Assembly (NCBI RefSeq): GCF_036226925.1
Contig: NZ_CP109031.1
Coordinates: forward strand, 8,122,001 to 8,186,000
Origin: Streptomyces sp. NBC_00659
GTDB lineage: Bacteria > Actinomycetota > Actinomycetes > Streptomycetales > Streptomycetaceae
DNA length: 64,000 nt
Direction: 5' to 3'
The notes beneath the pieces are model-generated. The model saw only the letters and a program-made list of their open reading frames with translations. It made no database searches and was not told the origin of the DNA. Position 1 is the first letter of the stretch. Each line of letters begins with the position of its first letter. The position numbers and the translations under genes are program-made. Positions 1 through 8,834 of the stretch are shown piece after piece.

Positions 1-1857
1 GTCCTGATCGCCGCCGTGGCCGCCGACCGCGCCGCCGCCTCCGTACGGGAACGCATAGGAGCCCTGCGCCGCACGAGCGCCCGCACCGAGACGGAACTGC
101 GCGACGTCGTCGAGGGACTGCGCCGCGGCGAGGACCCGCCCGCGCGCAGGAAGCGCCGCCGCCCGCCCGCGGACGCCGACGACTTCGAGCTGCTCGCCGC
201 CGACCTCTCCCGTGCCCATGAGGGCGCCGTCGCGGCCGTCGTGCAGGCCGCACAGCTCTCCAGCCGGACGGGCGACGACCAGAAGGTCGAGGTGTTCGTC
301 AATCTGGCCCGGCGCCTCCAGTCCCTCGTGCACCGCGAGATCTCCATTCTCGACGAGCTGGAGAACGAGATCGAGGACCCGGACCTCCTCAAAGGGCTCT
401 TCCACGTCGACCACCTGGCCACCCGCATCCGGCGTCACGCCGAGAACCTGGCCGTGCTCGGCGGCGCCGTCTCGCGCCGGCAGTGGAGCAACCCCGTCTC
501 CATGACCGAGGTGCTGCGCTCCGCGATCGCCGAGGTCGAGCAGTACTCGCGGGTCAAGCTGGTGCCCCCGATCGACGGCACCCTGCGCGGCCACGCGGTC
601 GCCGACGTCATCCACCTGCTCGCCGAACTCGTCGAGAACGCCACCCTGTTCTCCGCCCCGCACACCCAGGTGCTGCTGCGCGTCGACCTCGTCACCTCGG
701 GACTGGCCATCGAGGTGGAGGACCGCGGACTCGGCATGCAGGCGGCCGAACAGGACCGGATGAACGCCCTGCTCGCCGACCCCGACCAGGTCAATGTCGC
801 CGGCCTGCTCCAGGACGGGCGCATCGGCCTGTTCGTGGTCTCGCAGCTCGCCCGCCGGCACGGCATCCACGTACGGCTCCAGAACAACATCTACGGCGGT
901 GTCCAGGCCGTACTCGTGGTCCCGCAGGGCCTGTTGGGCTCGGTGCCGGACGCCGTCGAGGACGCGGGCGCGGTGCAGGCGCCGCCGAACGGGACGAACG
1001 GGGGGCACCGGCCGGCCCTCGGCCCGGGGTCCGCGCACACGCCGCCGGCCCAGGTCCCGGTGCTTCCCGCCGGCCGCGCGGCGGCCCCCGTGGTGCCACG
1101 GCAGTCGTCACGTGAGCCGTCACGTGAGCCGGCACCCGGATCCTTGCCCGAGCCCGTACGGGGGGAACGGACACCGCCGCGTGACGCGGACGCGCCGGCC
1201 GGGGGGCGCGGTGCCAAGCCGCTCCCGGTGCGCGGCGCCCGTGCGGAGCGGCCCAACCCGGCCGAGGCCGTACCCGGCATCCGCCCCGAGGACCGGCTCA
1301 CCGCCGCGGAGAACGCGGCCGGGCCGCCCACACCGCGCACCGGCGTCGTCCGCGGCACCATGGGCAAGCCCAGCCTGCCCAAGCGTCGCGCCCAGGAGCA
1401 CCTCGCTCCGCAACTGCGCGAAGGGCAGGCGCCCCGCCCGGACACGGACCACCTCGTCGGGCACGACCCGGGTCTCATGGCGGCGTTCCAGCGCGGGATC
1501 GGGCTCGCGGAGGCCGCCCACGTGGAGCCGACGGGCCGGGAACGGCCGGAAGCGTCCCGGATCCCGTCACCGACGTGGCCGGCCGCCCCGGCCGCCTTCC
1601 CGGACCGGGCGCGCCTGGAGGAACAGGCCGGGGACGGCGCGGTCCGCGCCCGCGGGGACCTGCCCCCCGGCGCCACCGCCGACGGCCGCGGCCCCCTGGA
1701 CGTACCCCCGGAGGACGGCACACCGGCGGCTCACCCCGGCAGGGCGCGCGCGACGCACGCGCCGGCACCGCAAGGAGCCCACGACCTCGCGTCCGGACAC
1801 GACCGCACCACCCGCGACCGCACCACCCGGCACGACGGGAGCGCACCGGCCGGATGA
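1..1857 (+). CDS. cvnA: Conservon sensor-kinase-like ATPase CvnA (5' partial)
   Basis: This is the C-terminal part of a histidine-kinase-like protein of the cvn (conservon) systems, which work at the membrane with a Roadblock protein, a DUF742 protein and a GTPase. The reading frame is open at base 1, so the N-terminus with any transmembrane and sensor region lies outside the window. Counting from base 1, the GHKL ATPase domain shows an N-box (LAELVENATL, about residue 207), a G1-like GLGM (about 243) and a G2-like GRIGLFV (about 274). The last 290 residues are a proline/alanine-rich, low-complexity tail without a recognisable domain. The following genes in order (cvnB, cvnC, cvnD) fix the identity. 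The input signal cannot be read from this sequence. Confidence 0.93.
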   Translation, partial: VLIAAVAADRAAASVRERIGALRRTSARTETELRDVVEGLRRGEDPPARRKRRRPPADADDFELLAADLSRAHEGAVAAVVQAAQLSSRTGDDQKVEVFVNLARRLQSLVHREISILDELENEIEDPDLLKGLFHVDHLATRIRRHAENLAVLGGAVSRRQWSNPVSMTEVLRSAIAEVEQYSRVKLVPPIDGTLRGHAVADVIHLLAELVENATLFSAPHTQVLLRVDLVTSGLAIEVEDRGLGMQAAEQDRMNALLADPDQVNVAGLLQDGRIGLFVVSQLARRHGIHVRLQNNIYGGVQAVLVVPQGLLGSVPDAVEDAGAVQAPPNGTNGGHRPALGPGSAHTPPAQVPVLPAGRAAAPVVPRQSSREPSREPAPGSLPEPVRGERTPPRDADAPAGGRGAKPLPVRGARAERPNPAEAVPGIRPEDRLTAAENAAGPPTPRTGVVRGTMGKPSLPKRRAQEHLAPQLREGQAPRPDTDHLVGHDPGLMAAFQRGIGLAEAAHVEPTGRERPEASRIPSPTWPAAPAAFPDRARLEEQAGDGAVRARGDLPPGATADGRGPLDVPPEDGTPAAHPGRARATHAPAPQGAHDLASGHDRTTRDRTTRHDGSAPAG

Positions 1858-1928
1858 CCACCCCCACCGCCACAGCACCCACTCCCACCGCTCCCTCACA
1901 CCTTCGTACCTCAAGGAGTCGATCCCCC

Positions 1929-2363
1929 ATGGCGAGCGATGCGCCGACCGGTCACGTATCCGATCTCGACTGGCTGATGAGCGGCCTTGTCCAGCGCGTA
2001 CCCCACACCACGAGCGCGGTACTGCTCTCCAGCGACGGGCTCGTGAAGTCCGTCCACGGCCTCGACCCGGACAGCGCCGACCACATGGCGGCGCTCGCCT
2101 GCGGCCTCTACGCCCTCGGACGCAGCGCGGGTGTGCGGTTCGGGGACGGCGGCGAGGTGCGCCAGGTCGTGGTCGAACTCGACTCGACCCTGCTGTTCGT
2201 CTCCACGGCCGGCTCCGGCACCTGTCTCGCCGTGCTCGCGGGCCGCGAGGCCGACGCGGCCGTTCTGGGCTACGAGATGGCGATGCTCGTCAAGAGCGTG
2301 CGCCCCTATCTGGTCACCGCGCCCCGGCAGCACGCCGTCGAACCCTCCGCGATGAGGTCTTGA
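1929..2363 (+). CDS. cvnB: Conservon Roadblock/LC7 protein CvnB
   Basis: A 144-residue protein of the Roadblock/LC7 fold, the family that acts as regulator or scaffold of small GTPases; in conservons it bridges the kinase-like protein and the GTPase CvnD. It starts with the typical DLDWLMSGLVQRVPHT segment and contains the family's LLSSDGL turn. The ATG at 1929 was chosen because the conserved domain begins there and an AAGGAG Shine-Dalgarno sequence lies about 9 bases upstream; longer in-frame upstream sequence overlaps cvnA and is low complexity. It lies 71 bases after cvnA and 2 bases before cvnC, so the four genes are probably one transcript. Confidence 0.95.
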   Translation: MASDAPTGHVSDLDWLMSGLVQRVPHTTSAVLLSSDGLVKSVHGLDPDSADHMAALACGLYALGRSAGVRFGDGGEVRQVVVELDSTLLFVSTAGSGTCLAVLAGREADAAVLGYEMAMLVKSVRPYLVTAPRQHAVEPSAMRS

Positions 2364-2365
2364 GC

Positions 2366-2737
2366 GTGGCCGCGGCCGGCGACGGGCCCTGGCTCGATGA
2401 CGCGGCGGGACGCCTGGTGCGCCCCTACACCGTCAGCGACGGCCGGACCCGGCCGAGCACCGCGCTCGACCTCCTCTCCCAGGTCATGGCCACCGGAGCC
2501 ACACCTCTCGGCTACCTCGGCCCCGAGCACTGCCAGGCGCTCGAACGCTGCCGGGCACCCGTCTCGGTCGCGGAGGTCGCCGCCCATCTGAAGCTGCCGG
2601 CGGCGGTCACCAAGGTGCTGCTGTCGGACCTCGTCGACTGCGGGGCGCTGACCACCAAGCCCCCTCAGTTCCACCACAACCCCACTGACCGGTCCCTTCT
2701 GGAGGCAGTGCTCGATGGACTACGACGACAGCTCTGA
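2366..2737 (+). CDS. cvnC: Conservon DUF742 protein CvnC
   Basis: A 123-residue DUF742 protein with a winged-helix-like fold, the third member of the cvn complex. The GTG start at 2366 has a GAGG motif 9 bases upstream inside the end of cvnB. The family hallmarks are the N-terminal RLVRPYTVSDGRT segment and the C-terminal helix-turn-helix-like stretch around VAEVAAHLKLP. It overlaps the following cvnD by 23 bases, which indicates translational coupling. The DUF742 helix-turn-helix resembles DNA-binding domains, but in conservons it is thought to work in protein-protein contacts; no DNA target is implied here. Confidence 0.94.
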   Translation: MAAAGDGPWLDDAAGRLVRPYTVSDGRTRPSTALDLLSQVMATGATPLGYLGPEHCQALERCRAPVSVAEVAAHLKLPAAVTKVLLSDLVDCGALTTKPPQFHHNPTDRSLLEAVLDGLRRQL

Positions 2738-3314
2738 CCTGTTCCCCACCGCGCTGAAGATCTTGGTGGCGGGAGGGTTCGGGGTCGGCAAGACGACGTT
2801 CGTCGGCGCGGTGAGCGAGATCGCGCCGCTCAGTACGGAGGAGCTGCTGACCACGGTCAGCGCCTCGACCGACCGGCTCGACGGGATCGAGAACAAGGTC
2901 GAGACGACCGTCGCGATGGACTTCGGCCGCATAACCCTGGATCCGGAACATGTGCTCTATCTGTTCGGCACACCCGGGCAGGAGCGGTTCTGGTTCATGT
3001 GGGACGAGCTCTCCGACGGCGCGCTCGGGGCGGTGATCCTCGCCGACACCCGGCGCCTGGAGGACTGCTTCGCGGCCGTCGACTTTTTCGAACAGCGCGG
3101 TCTCGCGTTCATCGTCGCCGTCAACGAGTTCGACGGCTCGTACCGCTACGACCCGGCCGAGGTGCGTGCGGCCATCGACCTCGACCCCGAGATCCCCGTC
3201 GTCTGCTGCGACGCCCGGATCTCCAGCTCCGGGGTGCAGACCCTGCTCACCCTGGTCCGGCACCTCCTGGCCCACGCGCCCGCCCACACCCCGAGCCATG
3301 GAGCCCGTACATGA
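2715..3314 (+). CDS. cvnD: Conservon small GTPase CvnD
   Basis: A 199-residue Ras-like GTPase of the cvn/MglA-like branch, expected to be the switch component of the complex. Visible motifs are the P-loop GGFGVGKTT (about residues 20-28), the G3 motif GTPGQ (about 85) and VNEFD, the counterpart of NKxD, in which the usual lysine is replaced by glutamate. That replacement is common in this branch. The gene overlaps cvnC by 23 bases and the downstream GAF gene by an ATGA junction, so all are translated as a unit. Confidence 0.95.
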   Translation: MDYDDSSDLFPTALKILVAGGFGVGKTTFVGAVSEIAPLSTEELLTTVSASTDRLDGIENKVETTVAMDFGRITLDPEHVLYLFGTPGQERFWFMWDELSDGALGAVILADTRRLEDCFAAVDFFEQRGLAFIVAVNEFDGSYRYDPAEVRAAIDLDPEIPVVCCDARISSSGVQTLLTLVRHLLAHAPAHTPSHGART

Positions 3315-3898
3315 GTCACGACCCGCCCCGGCCGGCCGGTCGTCTGCTGCTGACACCGCAGGACAAGGACGCCCCGGCCCGAGTGCGGCGGCTGCGCAGG
3401 CTGGGCCTCGGGGAGCGCTCCGAGCCCGCCTTCGACGCCTTCGCGGACCATCTTGCGCGGGTCGCCGCGGCGCCGTACTCGATGGTCAACTTCATCGACG
3501 AGCGACAGCAGTTCTTCGCGGGTCTGCACACCCCGGACGGTGGCGCCAGGGGCGCCCGGCTCATGGCCGGCGTGGACGGGAACGAGCTCGAACCGGGCCG
3601 CTACATGGCCCGGGACCACGGCTTCTGCCCTCATGTGGTGGTGCGCCGCAAGGCGCTCGTCCTGGAGGACGTCTGCGACTACCCGCGCTTCGCCGGGAAC
3701 CCGGTCGTCGACGAGTTCGGTGTCCGTTCCTACCTCGGTGCCCCGCTGCTCGACCGCAGCGGCATCGCCCTCGGCACCATCTGTGTCGTGGACATCGAGC
3801 CGCGCCCCTGGGGAAGGGCGGGCCTGGAGACGATCAAGGCGATGGCGGCCGAGCTGGCCGGGCAGCTCGAACGGCGGGACGAGGTTCACGGGATCTGA
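3311..3898 (+). CDS. GAF-domain protein of the cvn operon
   Basis: A 195-residue protein with a single GAF domain spanning about residues 25-190, recognisable from SMVNFIDERQQFFAGL, the FCPHVV segment and the C-terminal YLGAPLLDRSG..LGTICVVD core. GAF domains bind small molecules or mediate dimerisation. It overlaps cvnD by ATGA, which places it as a fifth conservon component. The cysteine in FCPHVVV and nearby histidines could bind a cofactor, but nothing proves this. There is no output domain, so it probably modulates the complex rather than acting alone. Confidence 0.88.
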   Translation: MSHDPPRPAGRLLLTPQDKDAPARVRRLRRLGLGERSEPAFDAFADHLARVAAAPYSMVNFIDERQQFFAGLHTPDGGARGARLMAGVDGNELEPGRYMARDHGFCPHVVVRRKALVLEDVCDYPRFAGNPVVDEFGVRSYLGAPLLDRSGIALGTICVVDIEPRPWGRAGLETIKAMAAELAGQLERRDEVHGI

Positions 3899-4027
3899 CG
3901 ACGCGCCGGGGCACGGGTGCGGCCTTGTCGGCCGCCCGGGACCCATCCTGTGACGTATGCCGGGACCCCTCCCTGATGTATGTGATGAGCCCCCATGGAA
4001 CGGGGGTGACGCATGTCCACGTAGTCA

Positions 4028-4079
4028 TGCCTGATGTCACCGTCCTGCCTGATGTCACCGTCATGCCTGTGTCACCGTC
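4028..4079 (+). repeat. Three imperfect tandem copies of an 18-base unit
   Basis: The core TGCCTGATGTCACCGTC occurs at 4028-4044 and 4046-4062, and a copy lacking one base at 4064-4079, giving a period of 18. It sits about 235 bases upstream of tdh in a non-coding stretch. It could be a slipped duplication or a binding array. Confidence 0.8.
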
Positions 4080-4203
4080 CCCCCACGACGCCTCCTCGCC
4101 GCACCGGTCCGCTCCCGGCGGCCGGGAGACAGGCCCCGGGACGGGCCGGGAGAACGCGGGCGTGAAGGAAAGCTGGGGCCGCGCTTAAGAAATCCTCGAT
4201 GGA

Positions 4204-4246
4204 CCCAGGGTGCCGTCGTACGGCAGATTCCTGGGTGAATTCACCC
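4204..4246. promoter_or_regulatory. Overlapping hairpin and 14-bp palindrome before tdh
   Basis: CCCAGG (4204-4209) pairs with CCTGGG (4230-4235) around an inner perfect pair TGCCGT/ACGGCA (4211-4216/4220-4225). The right arm overlaps GGGTGAATTCACCC (4233-4246), a perfect 14-bp palindrome. The two structures share GGG at 4233-4235, so as RNA they exclude one another; as DNA the palindrome is a plausible operator. There is no U-tract. Confidence 0.6.
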
Positions 4247-4312
4247 CTCTCCCCGGTGCGGGTCCGCTTCGGCGTGCCCTTTCCCGGGACCTCACGCACA
4301 GGAGCCGCACGA

Positions 4313-5341
4313 GTGAAGGCGCTGGTCAAGGAGAAGGCGGAGCCCGGACTCTGGCTCAAGGACGTCCCGGAGCCGCAGGCCGGCCCCGGTGACGTACTGA
4401 TCAAGGTTCTCAGGACCGGGATCTGCGGCACCGACCTGCACATCCGCAACTGGGACGGCTGGGCGCAGCAGACCATCACGACGCCCCTCGTGCTCGGCCA
4501 CGAGTTCGTCGGCGAGGTCGTCGAGACCGGCCGCGACGTCAGCGACATCAACGTCGGCGACCGCGTCAGCGGGGAGGGCCACCTGGTCTGCGGCAAGTGC
4601 CGCAACTGTCTCGCCGGACGCCGTCACCTCTGCCGTGCCACCGTCGGCCTGGGCGTCGGCCGTGACGGCGCGTTCGCCGAGTACGTCGTGCTGCCCGCCA
4701 CCAACGTGTGGGTCCACCGCGTCCCGGTCGACCTGGACGTCGCCGCGATCTTCGACCCGTTCGGCAACGCCGTGCACACCGCGCTGTCCTTCCCGCTGGT
4801 CGGCGAGGACGTCCTGATCACCGGCGCCGGGCCGATCGGCCTGATGGCCGCCGCCGTGGCCCGTCACGCGGGCGCCCGCAACGTCGTCATCACCGACGTC
4901 AGCGAGGAGCGCCTGGAACTGGCCCGCAAGATCGGTGTCAGCCTCGCCCTCAACGTCGCGGGCTCGACCATCGCCGACGGACAGCGCACGCTCGGTCTGC
5001 GCGAGGGCTTCGACATCGGCCTGGAGATGTCCGGCCGCCCCGAGGCCATGCGCGAGATGATCGCCAACATGACCCACGGCGGTCGGATCGCGATGCTGGG
5101 CCTGCCGTCCGAGGAGTTCCCGGTCGACTGGTCCCGGATCGTCACCTCCATGATCACGATCAAGGGCATCTACGGCCGCGAGATGTTCGAGACGTGGTAC
5201 TCGATGTCGGTCCTCCTGGAGAGCGGCCTCGACCTCTCGCCCGTGATCACCGGCCGTTACGGATTCCGGGACTACGAGGCGGCGTTCGACGACGCGGCCG
5301 GCGGCCGCGGCGGCAAGGTCATTCTCGACTGGACCCTCTGA
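4313..5341 (+). CDS. tdh: L-threonine 3-dehydrogenase
   Basis: A zinc-dependent medium-chain dehydrogenase that oxidises L-threonine to 2-amino-3-ketobutyrate with NAD+, feeding the next gene (kbl). The GTG at 4313 gives 342 residues, the usual Tdh length, and has AGGAG 8 bases upstream; a longer frame starting at 4199 would add a non-conserved leader. The catalytic zinc cysteine is Cys38 in GICGTD, followed by GHEFVG (about residue 62). The structural zinc cluster is visible as CGKCRNC and a further cysteine (about 93-107), and the Rossmann motif is GAGPIG. Overall pattern and the kbl neighbour make the assignment firm. Confidence 0.97.
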   Translation: MKALVKEKAEPGLWLKDVPEPQAGPGDVLIKVLRTGICGTDLHIRNWDGWAQQTITTPLVLGHEFVGEVVETGRDVSDINVGDRVSGEGHLVCGKCRNCLAGRRHLCRATVGLGVGRDGAFAEYVVLPATNVWVHRVPVDLDVAAIFDPFGNAVHTALSFPLVGEDVLITGAGPIGLMAAAVARHAGARNVVITDVSEERLELARKIGVSLALNVAGSTIADGQRTLGLREGFDIGLEMSGRPEAMREMIANMTHGGRIAMLGLPSEEFPVDWSRIVTSMITIKGIYGREMFETWYSMSVLLESGLDLSPVITGRYGFRDYEAAFDDAAGGRGGKVILDWTL

Positions 5342-5357
5342 GGACTCTAAGGAACTG

Positions 5358-6554
5358 ATGATGTTCGACTCCGTCCGTGACGACCTGCGCACCACCCTTG
5401 ACGAGATCCGCGCCGCCGGGCTGCACAAGCCCGAGCGGGTCATCGGCACCCCGCAGTCCGCGACCGTGAACGTCACCGCGGGCGGCCGCCCCGGTGAGGT
5501 CCTCAACTTCTGCGCGAACAACTACCTCGGCCTCGCCGACCACCCCGAGGTCGTCGCCGCCGCCCACGCGGCGCTCGACCGCTGGGGCTACGGCATGGCC
5601 TCCGTGCGCTTCATCTGCGGTACGCAGGAGGTGCACAAGGAGCTGGAGGCGCGGCTGTCCGCGTTCCTCGGCCAGGAGGACACGATCCTCTACTCCTCCT
5701 GCTTCGACGCCAACGGCGGTGTCTTCGAGACCCTCCTCGGCGCCGAGGACGCGGTCATCTCCGACGCCCTCAATCACGCCTCGATCATCGACGGCATCCG
5801 GCTGTCCAAGGCCCGCCGCTTCCGGTACGCCAACCGCGACATGGCCGACCTGGAGGCCCAGCTCAAGGAGGCCTCCGGCGCGCGCCGCCGACTGATCGTC
5901 ACCGACGGCGTCTTCTCGATGGACGGCTATCTCGCCCCGCTCCAGGACATCTGCGACCTCGCCGACCGCTACGACGCGATGGTCATGGTCGACGACTCGC
6001 ACGCCGTGGGCTTCGTCGGCCCCGGCGGCCGCGGCACCCCCGAGCTGCACGGGGTCATGGACCGCGTCGACATCATCACCGGCACCCTGGGCAAGGCCCT
6101 CGGCGGCGCCTCCGGCGGTTATGTCGCGGCCCGCGCCGAGATCGTCGCCCTGCTGCGCCAGCGTTCCCGCCCGTACCTCTTCTCGAACACGCTCGCCCCG
6201 GTGATCGCCGCGGCCTCCCTGAAGGTCCTCGACCTGCTGGAGTCCGCCGACGACCTGCGCGTCCGGCTCGCGGAGAACACCGCGCTGTTCCGCTCCCGGA
6301 TGACCGAGGAGGGCTTCGACATCCTCCCCGGCGACCACGCGATCGCCCCCGTCATGATCGGTGACGCCTCCGTCGCCGGCCGGATGGCGGAACTGCTCCT
6401 GGAGCGTGGCGTGTACGTGATCGGCTTCTCGTACCCGGTCGTCCCGCAGGACAAGGCCCGTATCCGTGTCCAGCTGTCCGCGGGGCACTCCACCGAGGAC
6501 GTGAACCGGGCCGTGGACGCCTTCGTGGCGGCGCGGGCCGAACTCGACGCCTGA
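5358..6554 (+). CDS. kbl: Glycine C-acetyltransferase (2-amino-3-ketobutyrate CoA ligase)
   Basis: A PLP-dependent alpha-oxoamine synthase of 397-398 residues that cleaves 2-amino-3-ketobutyrate with CoA into glycine and acetyl-CoA. The Schiff-base lysine is in TLGKALGG (about residue 245), and the DDSHAVG motif that positions PLP precedes it. The gene lies 16 bases after tdh and begins ATGATG with AAGGA just upstream; either ATG may be used. With tdh it completes the threonine utilisation pathway to glycine. Confidence 0.97.
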   Translation: MMFDSVRDDLRTTLDEIRAAGLHKPERVIGTPQSATVNVTAGGRPGEVLNFCANNYLGLADHPEVVAAAHAALDRWGYGMASVRFICGTQEVHKELEARLSAFLGQEDTILYSSCFDANGGVFETLLGAEDAVISDALNHASIIDGIRLSKARRFRYANRDMADLEAQLKEASGARRRLIVTDGVFSMDGYLAPLQDICDLADRYDAMVMVDDSHAVGFVGPGGRGTPELHGVMDRVDIITGTLGKALGGASGGYVAARAEIVALLRQRSRPYLFSNTLAPVIAAASLKVLDLLESADDLRVRLAENTALFRSRMTEEGFDILPGDHAIAPVMIGDASVAGRMAELLLERGVYVIGFSYPVVPQDKARIRVQLSAGHSTEDVNRAVDAFVAARAELDA

Positions 6555-6634
6555 CGGCGTCCGCGCCCCCCGTGTCCGGGGCGCACACCGGTCCGATGGC
6601 CGGAAAGGGCGTGTGACCTGAGAGAATCGGTCGC

Positions 6635-7540
6635 ATGATCGAAGCGCGGCGGCTCCACATCCTCCGTGCGGTGGCCGACCACCGCACGGTGACGGCGGCG
6701 GCCGCCGCGCTGTATCTCACGCCCTCGGCGGTCTCGCAGCAGCTGACCGCCCTGGAGCAGGAGACGGGCCACCGGCTGGTCGAGCGCGGCGCCAAGGGCG
6801 TACGGCTGACCCCCGCAGGCGAGATCCTGCTCGGCCACACCAACGCCGTGCTGGCTCAACTGGAGCGCGCCGAGGCCGAGTTGGCGGCGTACAGCTCGGG
6901 CTCCGCCGGTACGGTCACCGTGGCCTCCTTCGCGACCGGCATCGGCCTGGTCGTGGCCCCCGCCCTGGCCCGCCTCGCCGTCACCTCGCCCGGCATCCTC
7001 GTCCGTGTCCAGGACGCCGAGGGTGACGCCAGCCTTCCGATGGTGCTCGACCGGCAGGTCGACATCGCGGTGGCCGTCGAGTACCGCGGCGCCCCGGACG
7101 CCGACGACCCGCGCCTGACGCACGTCCCGCTCTACGCCGAACCCTTCGACGCGGTCGTCCCCGTCACCCACCGGCTGGCCGACGCCGAGGAAGTGCCCCT
7201 CGCCGAGCTGGCCAAGGACCCCTGGATCGGCCCGTACCCCGGCAACCCCTGCCACGACGTGGTCGTCCTGGCCTGCGAGAACGCCGGGTTCCAGCCGCGG
7301 CTCGAACACTCCTCCGACGACTTCCGCGCCGTCGTCGCCCTGGCCTCCGCCGACGCGGGCGTGGCCCTCGTTCCCCGCTCCGCCCTGCGCGGCATGGAGC
7401 TCACGGGCGTCGTCGTGCGCCCCGTGGACGGGGTCGCCCCCACCCGCCGCGTCTTCGCCGCCGTACGCCGTGGCGCCGAGGGGCATCCGCTGATCCGCCC
7501 CGTCCTGGAGGCGCTGACGCGAGCGGCGACGGTCGACTGA
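6635..7540 (+). CDS. LysR-family transcriptional regulator
   Basis: A 301-residue LysR regulator with an N-terminal winged helix-turn-helix (AAAALYLTPSAVSQQLTALE, about residues 20-39) and a periplasmic-binding-like effector domain from about residue 90. The ATG at 6635 lies 7 bases after a GAGAAT hexamer, a plausible -10 box, and has no Shine-Dalgarno sequence, so a leaderless message is likely. It follows kbl in the same direction, 80 bases downstream, and could control threonine use or an unlinked target. Confidence 0.92.
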   Translation: MIEARRLHILRAVADHRTVTAAAAALYLTPSAVSQQLTALEQETGHRLVERGAKGVRLTPAGEILLGHTNAVLAQLERAEAELAAYSSGSAGTVTVASFATGIGLVVAPALARLAVTSPGILVRVQDAEGDASLPMVLDRQVDIAVAVEYRGAPDADDPRLTHVPLYAEPFDAVVPVTHRLADAEEVPLAELAKDPWIGPYPGNPCHDVVVLACENAGFQPRLEHSSDDFRAVVALASADAGVALVPRSALRGMELTGVVVRPVDGVAPTRRVFAAVRRGAEGHPLIRPVLEALTRAATVD

Positions 7541-7571
7541 TCCCGTCGTCCCGTCGCCCGGTTCCCGCATG

Positions 7572-7590
7572 TGGGATAGCATCCCGGATA
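7572..7590 (+). promoter_or_regulatory. Leaderless promoter with operator-like inverted repeat
   Basis: GGGAT-AGC-ATCCC is an inverted repeat (7573-7585) that contains TAGCAT (7577-7582), a good -10 hexamer. Transcription would start about 7 bases later, at or next to the ATG at 7590. A regulator bound to the repeat would block RNA polymerase, so autoregulation by the XRE-cupin gene is likely. Confidence 0.6.
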
Positions 7591-8162
7591 TGGGAAACGA
7601 GGACGATGCCGCCGTCGATGTCCGGCTCGGGGCGCGACTGGCCGAGCTGAGGGCCGAACGGGGCTGGACCCTGGGCGAGCTGGCGGAGCGCAGCGGGATC
7701 AGCAGATCGACCCTCTCCCGTGCGGAGCGCGCCGAGATCAGCCCCACGGCCTCCCTCCTGAACCGCCTCTGCCATGTGTACGGGCGGACCATGTCGCACC
7801 TGCTGAGCGAGGTCGAACGGGAATCGGCGCTCCTGGTCCGCGCCGCCGACCAGACGGTCTGGACGGACCAGGCCTCCGGATTCGTCCGGCGCTCGGTGTC
7901 GCCACCGCACGCGGGACTGCGCGGCGAACTGGTCGAGGGACGGCTCACCGCCGGCGCGGACATCGCGTACGACAGGCCTCCCGTGCCCGGCCTGGAGCAG
8001 CACATCTGGGTCCTCGACGGACGGCTCGACGTGACCGCGCAGGACACCGAGCACCGCCTCGGCGCCGGTGACTGCCTCCGGCTGCGCGTCTGGGGGCCGA
8101 CGCGCTTTCGCTGCCCCGGCCCCGAGGACGCGCGGTACGCGCTGGCGGTGGTGCTGCCGTGA
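7590..8162 (+). CDS. XRE-cupin transcriptional regulator
   Basis: A 190-residue two-domain regulator. An XRE-type helix-turn-helix occupies about residues 8-65 (TLGELAERSGISRSTLSRAE), and a cupin barrel about 100-190 probably binds a small ligand. Its C-terminus passes by a GTGA junction into a GNAT acetyltransferase, a frequent pairing in which the regulator controls the acetyltransferase. An in-frame ATG exists at 7569, but it lies upstream of the -10 box TAGCAT, so the ATG at 7590, read as a leaderless start, is preferred. Confidence 0.9.
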   Translation: MGNEDDAAVDVRLGARLAELRAERGWTLGELAERSGISRSTLSRAERAEISPTASLLNRLCHVYGRTMSHLLSEVERESALLVRAADQTVWTDQASGFVRRSVSPPHAGLRGELVEGRLTAGADIAYDRPPVPGLEQHIWVLDGRLDVTAQDTEHRLGAGDCLRLRVWGPTRFRCPGPEDARYALAVVLP

Positions 8163-8695
8163 TCACCGTCGGGCGCCTCACCGCGGCCGAACTCCTTGAC
8201 GAAGCCGATGAGTTGGCGGGCCTGCTCACCGACACCGTGGACGGCGGCGCCTCGGTCGGATTCCTCGCGCCGCTCGCCCGCGCGGAGGCCGTCGCCTGGT
8301 GGCGCGAGCGCGCGGACGCGGTCTCGGCCGGGCACCACGCGGTCTGGGTGGCCCACGTCGGCGGCCGGCTGCTCGGCACCGTCGCCCTCGCCTTCCCGGG
8401 CAAGCCCAACAGCCGCCATCGCGCCGAACTCGTCAAGCTGATGGTCCACCGGGACGGCCGCGGACAGGGCGTGGGCCGGACGCTCCTGGCGACCGCGGAG
8501 ACGGCGGCGGTGGCCGAGGGCATCACCCTGCTCCATCTCGACACCGAGACCGGAAGCCCCGCCGAGTCGCTGTACCTGTCGGCGGGCTGGACCCGGATCG
8601 GGGCGATACCGGACTACGCGGCGACGCCGTCGGGCGAACTCCACCCGACGACCATCTTCTACAAGCGGCTGGGAGCGCTCGCCGACGGCACCTGA
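8159..8695 (+). CDS. GNAT-family N-acetyltransferase
   Basis: A 178-residue GCN5-related acetyltransferase expected to move acetyl from acetyl-CoA to an amine. The acetyl-CoA pyrophosphate loop is visible as RDGRGQGVGRTLL (about residues 100-112), preceded by the beta-4 strand KLMVH. The substrate is unknown. The GTG start overlaps the stop of the XRE-cupin gene (GTGA), so the two are translationally coupled and probably co-regulated, possibly for detoxification of an amine-containing compound. Confidence 0.9.
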   Translation: MITVGRLTAAELLDEADELAGLLTDTVDGGASVGFLAPLARAEAVAWWRERADAVSAGHHAVWVAHVGGRLLGTVALAFPGKPNSRHRAELVKLMVHRDGRGQGVGRTLLATAETAAVAEGITLLHLDTETGSPAESLYLSAGWTRIGAIPDYAATPSGELHPTTIFYKRLGALADGT

Positions 8696-8834
8696 CGGAT
8701 TCTGAGACCCGTCGGGGGCACCGGCCCGTCACCTCGTGGAGCGGGACCGCCGGTTCCCGGTGGCGCCGTCCGTTCCACCGCTGACGTCGTGCTTCACCGC
8801 GTCGATGTCAGTGGCATTGACTACCGTGCGTCTC

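Larger units (their letters stand above)
3899..4312. other. Intergenic region between cvn operon and tdh
   Basis: A 414-base stretch without a convincing gene. It holds a three-copy 18-base periodic repeat (4028-4079), and close to tdh a two-part inverted repeat (4204-4235) whose right arm overlaps a 14-base palindrome (4233-4246). A T-rich terminator for the cvn operon is not evident. Promoters for tdh-kbl must lie here. Confidence 0.6.

Noticed and set aside
4204..4312. Glycine or other riboswitch before tdh-kbl
   Set aside because: The paired elements form simple hairpins; no conserved aptamer core is recognisable.
7569..7592. ATG at 7569 as start of the XRE-cupin gene
   Set aside because: It lies upstream of the -10 box TAGCAT that probably drives the gene; the ATG at 7590 fits a leaderless transcript.
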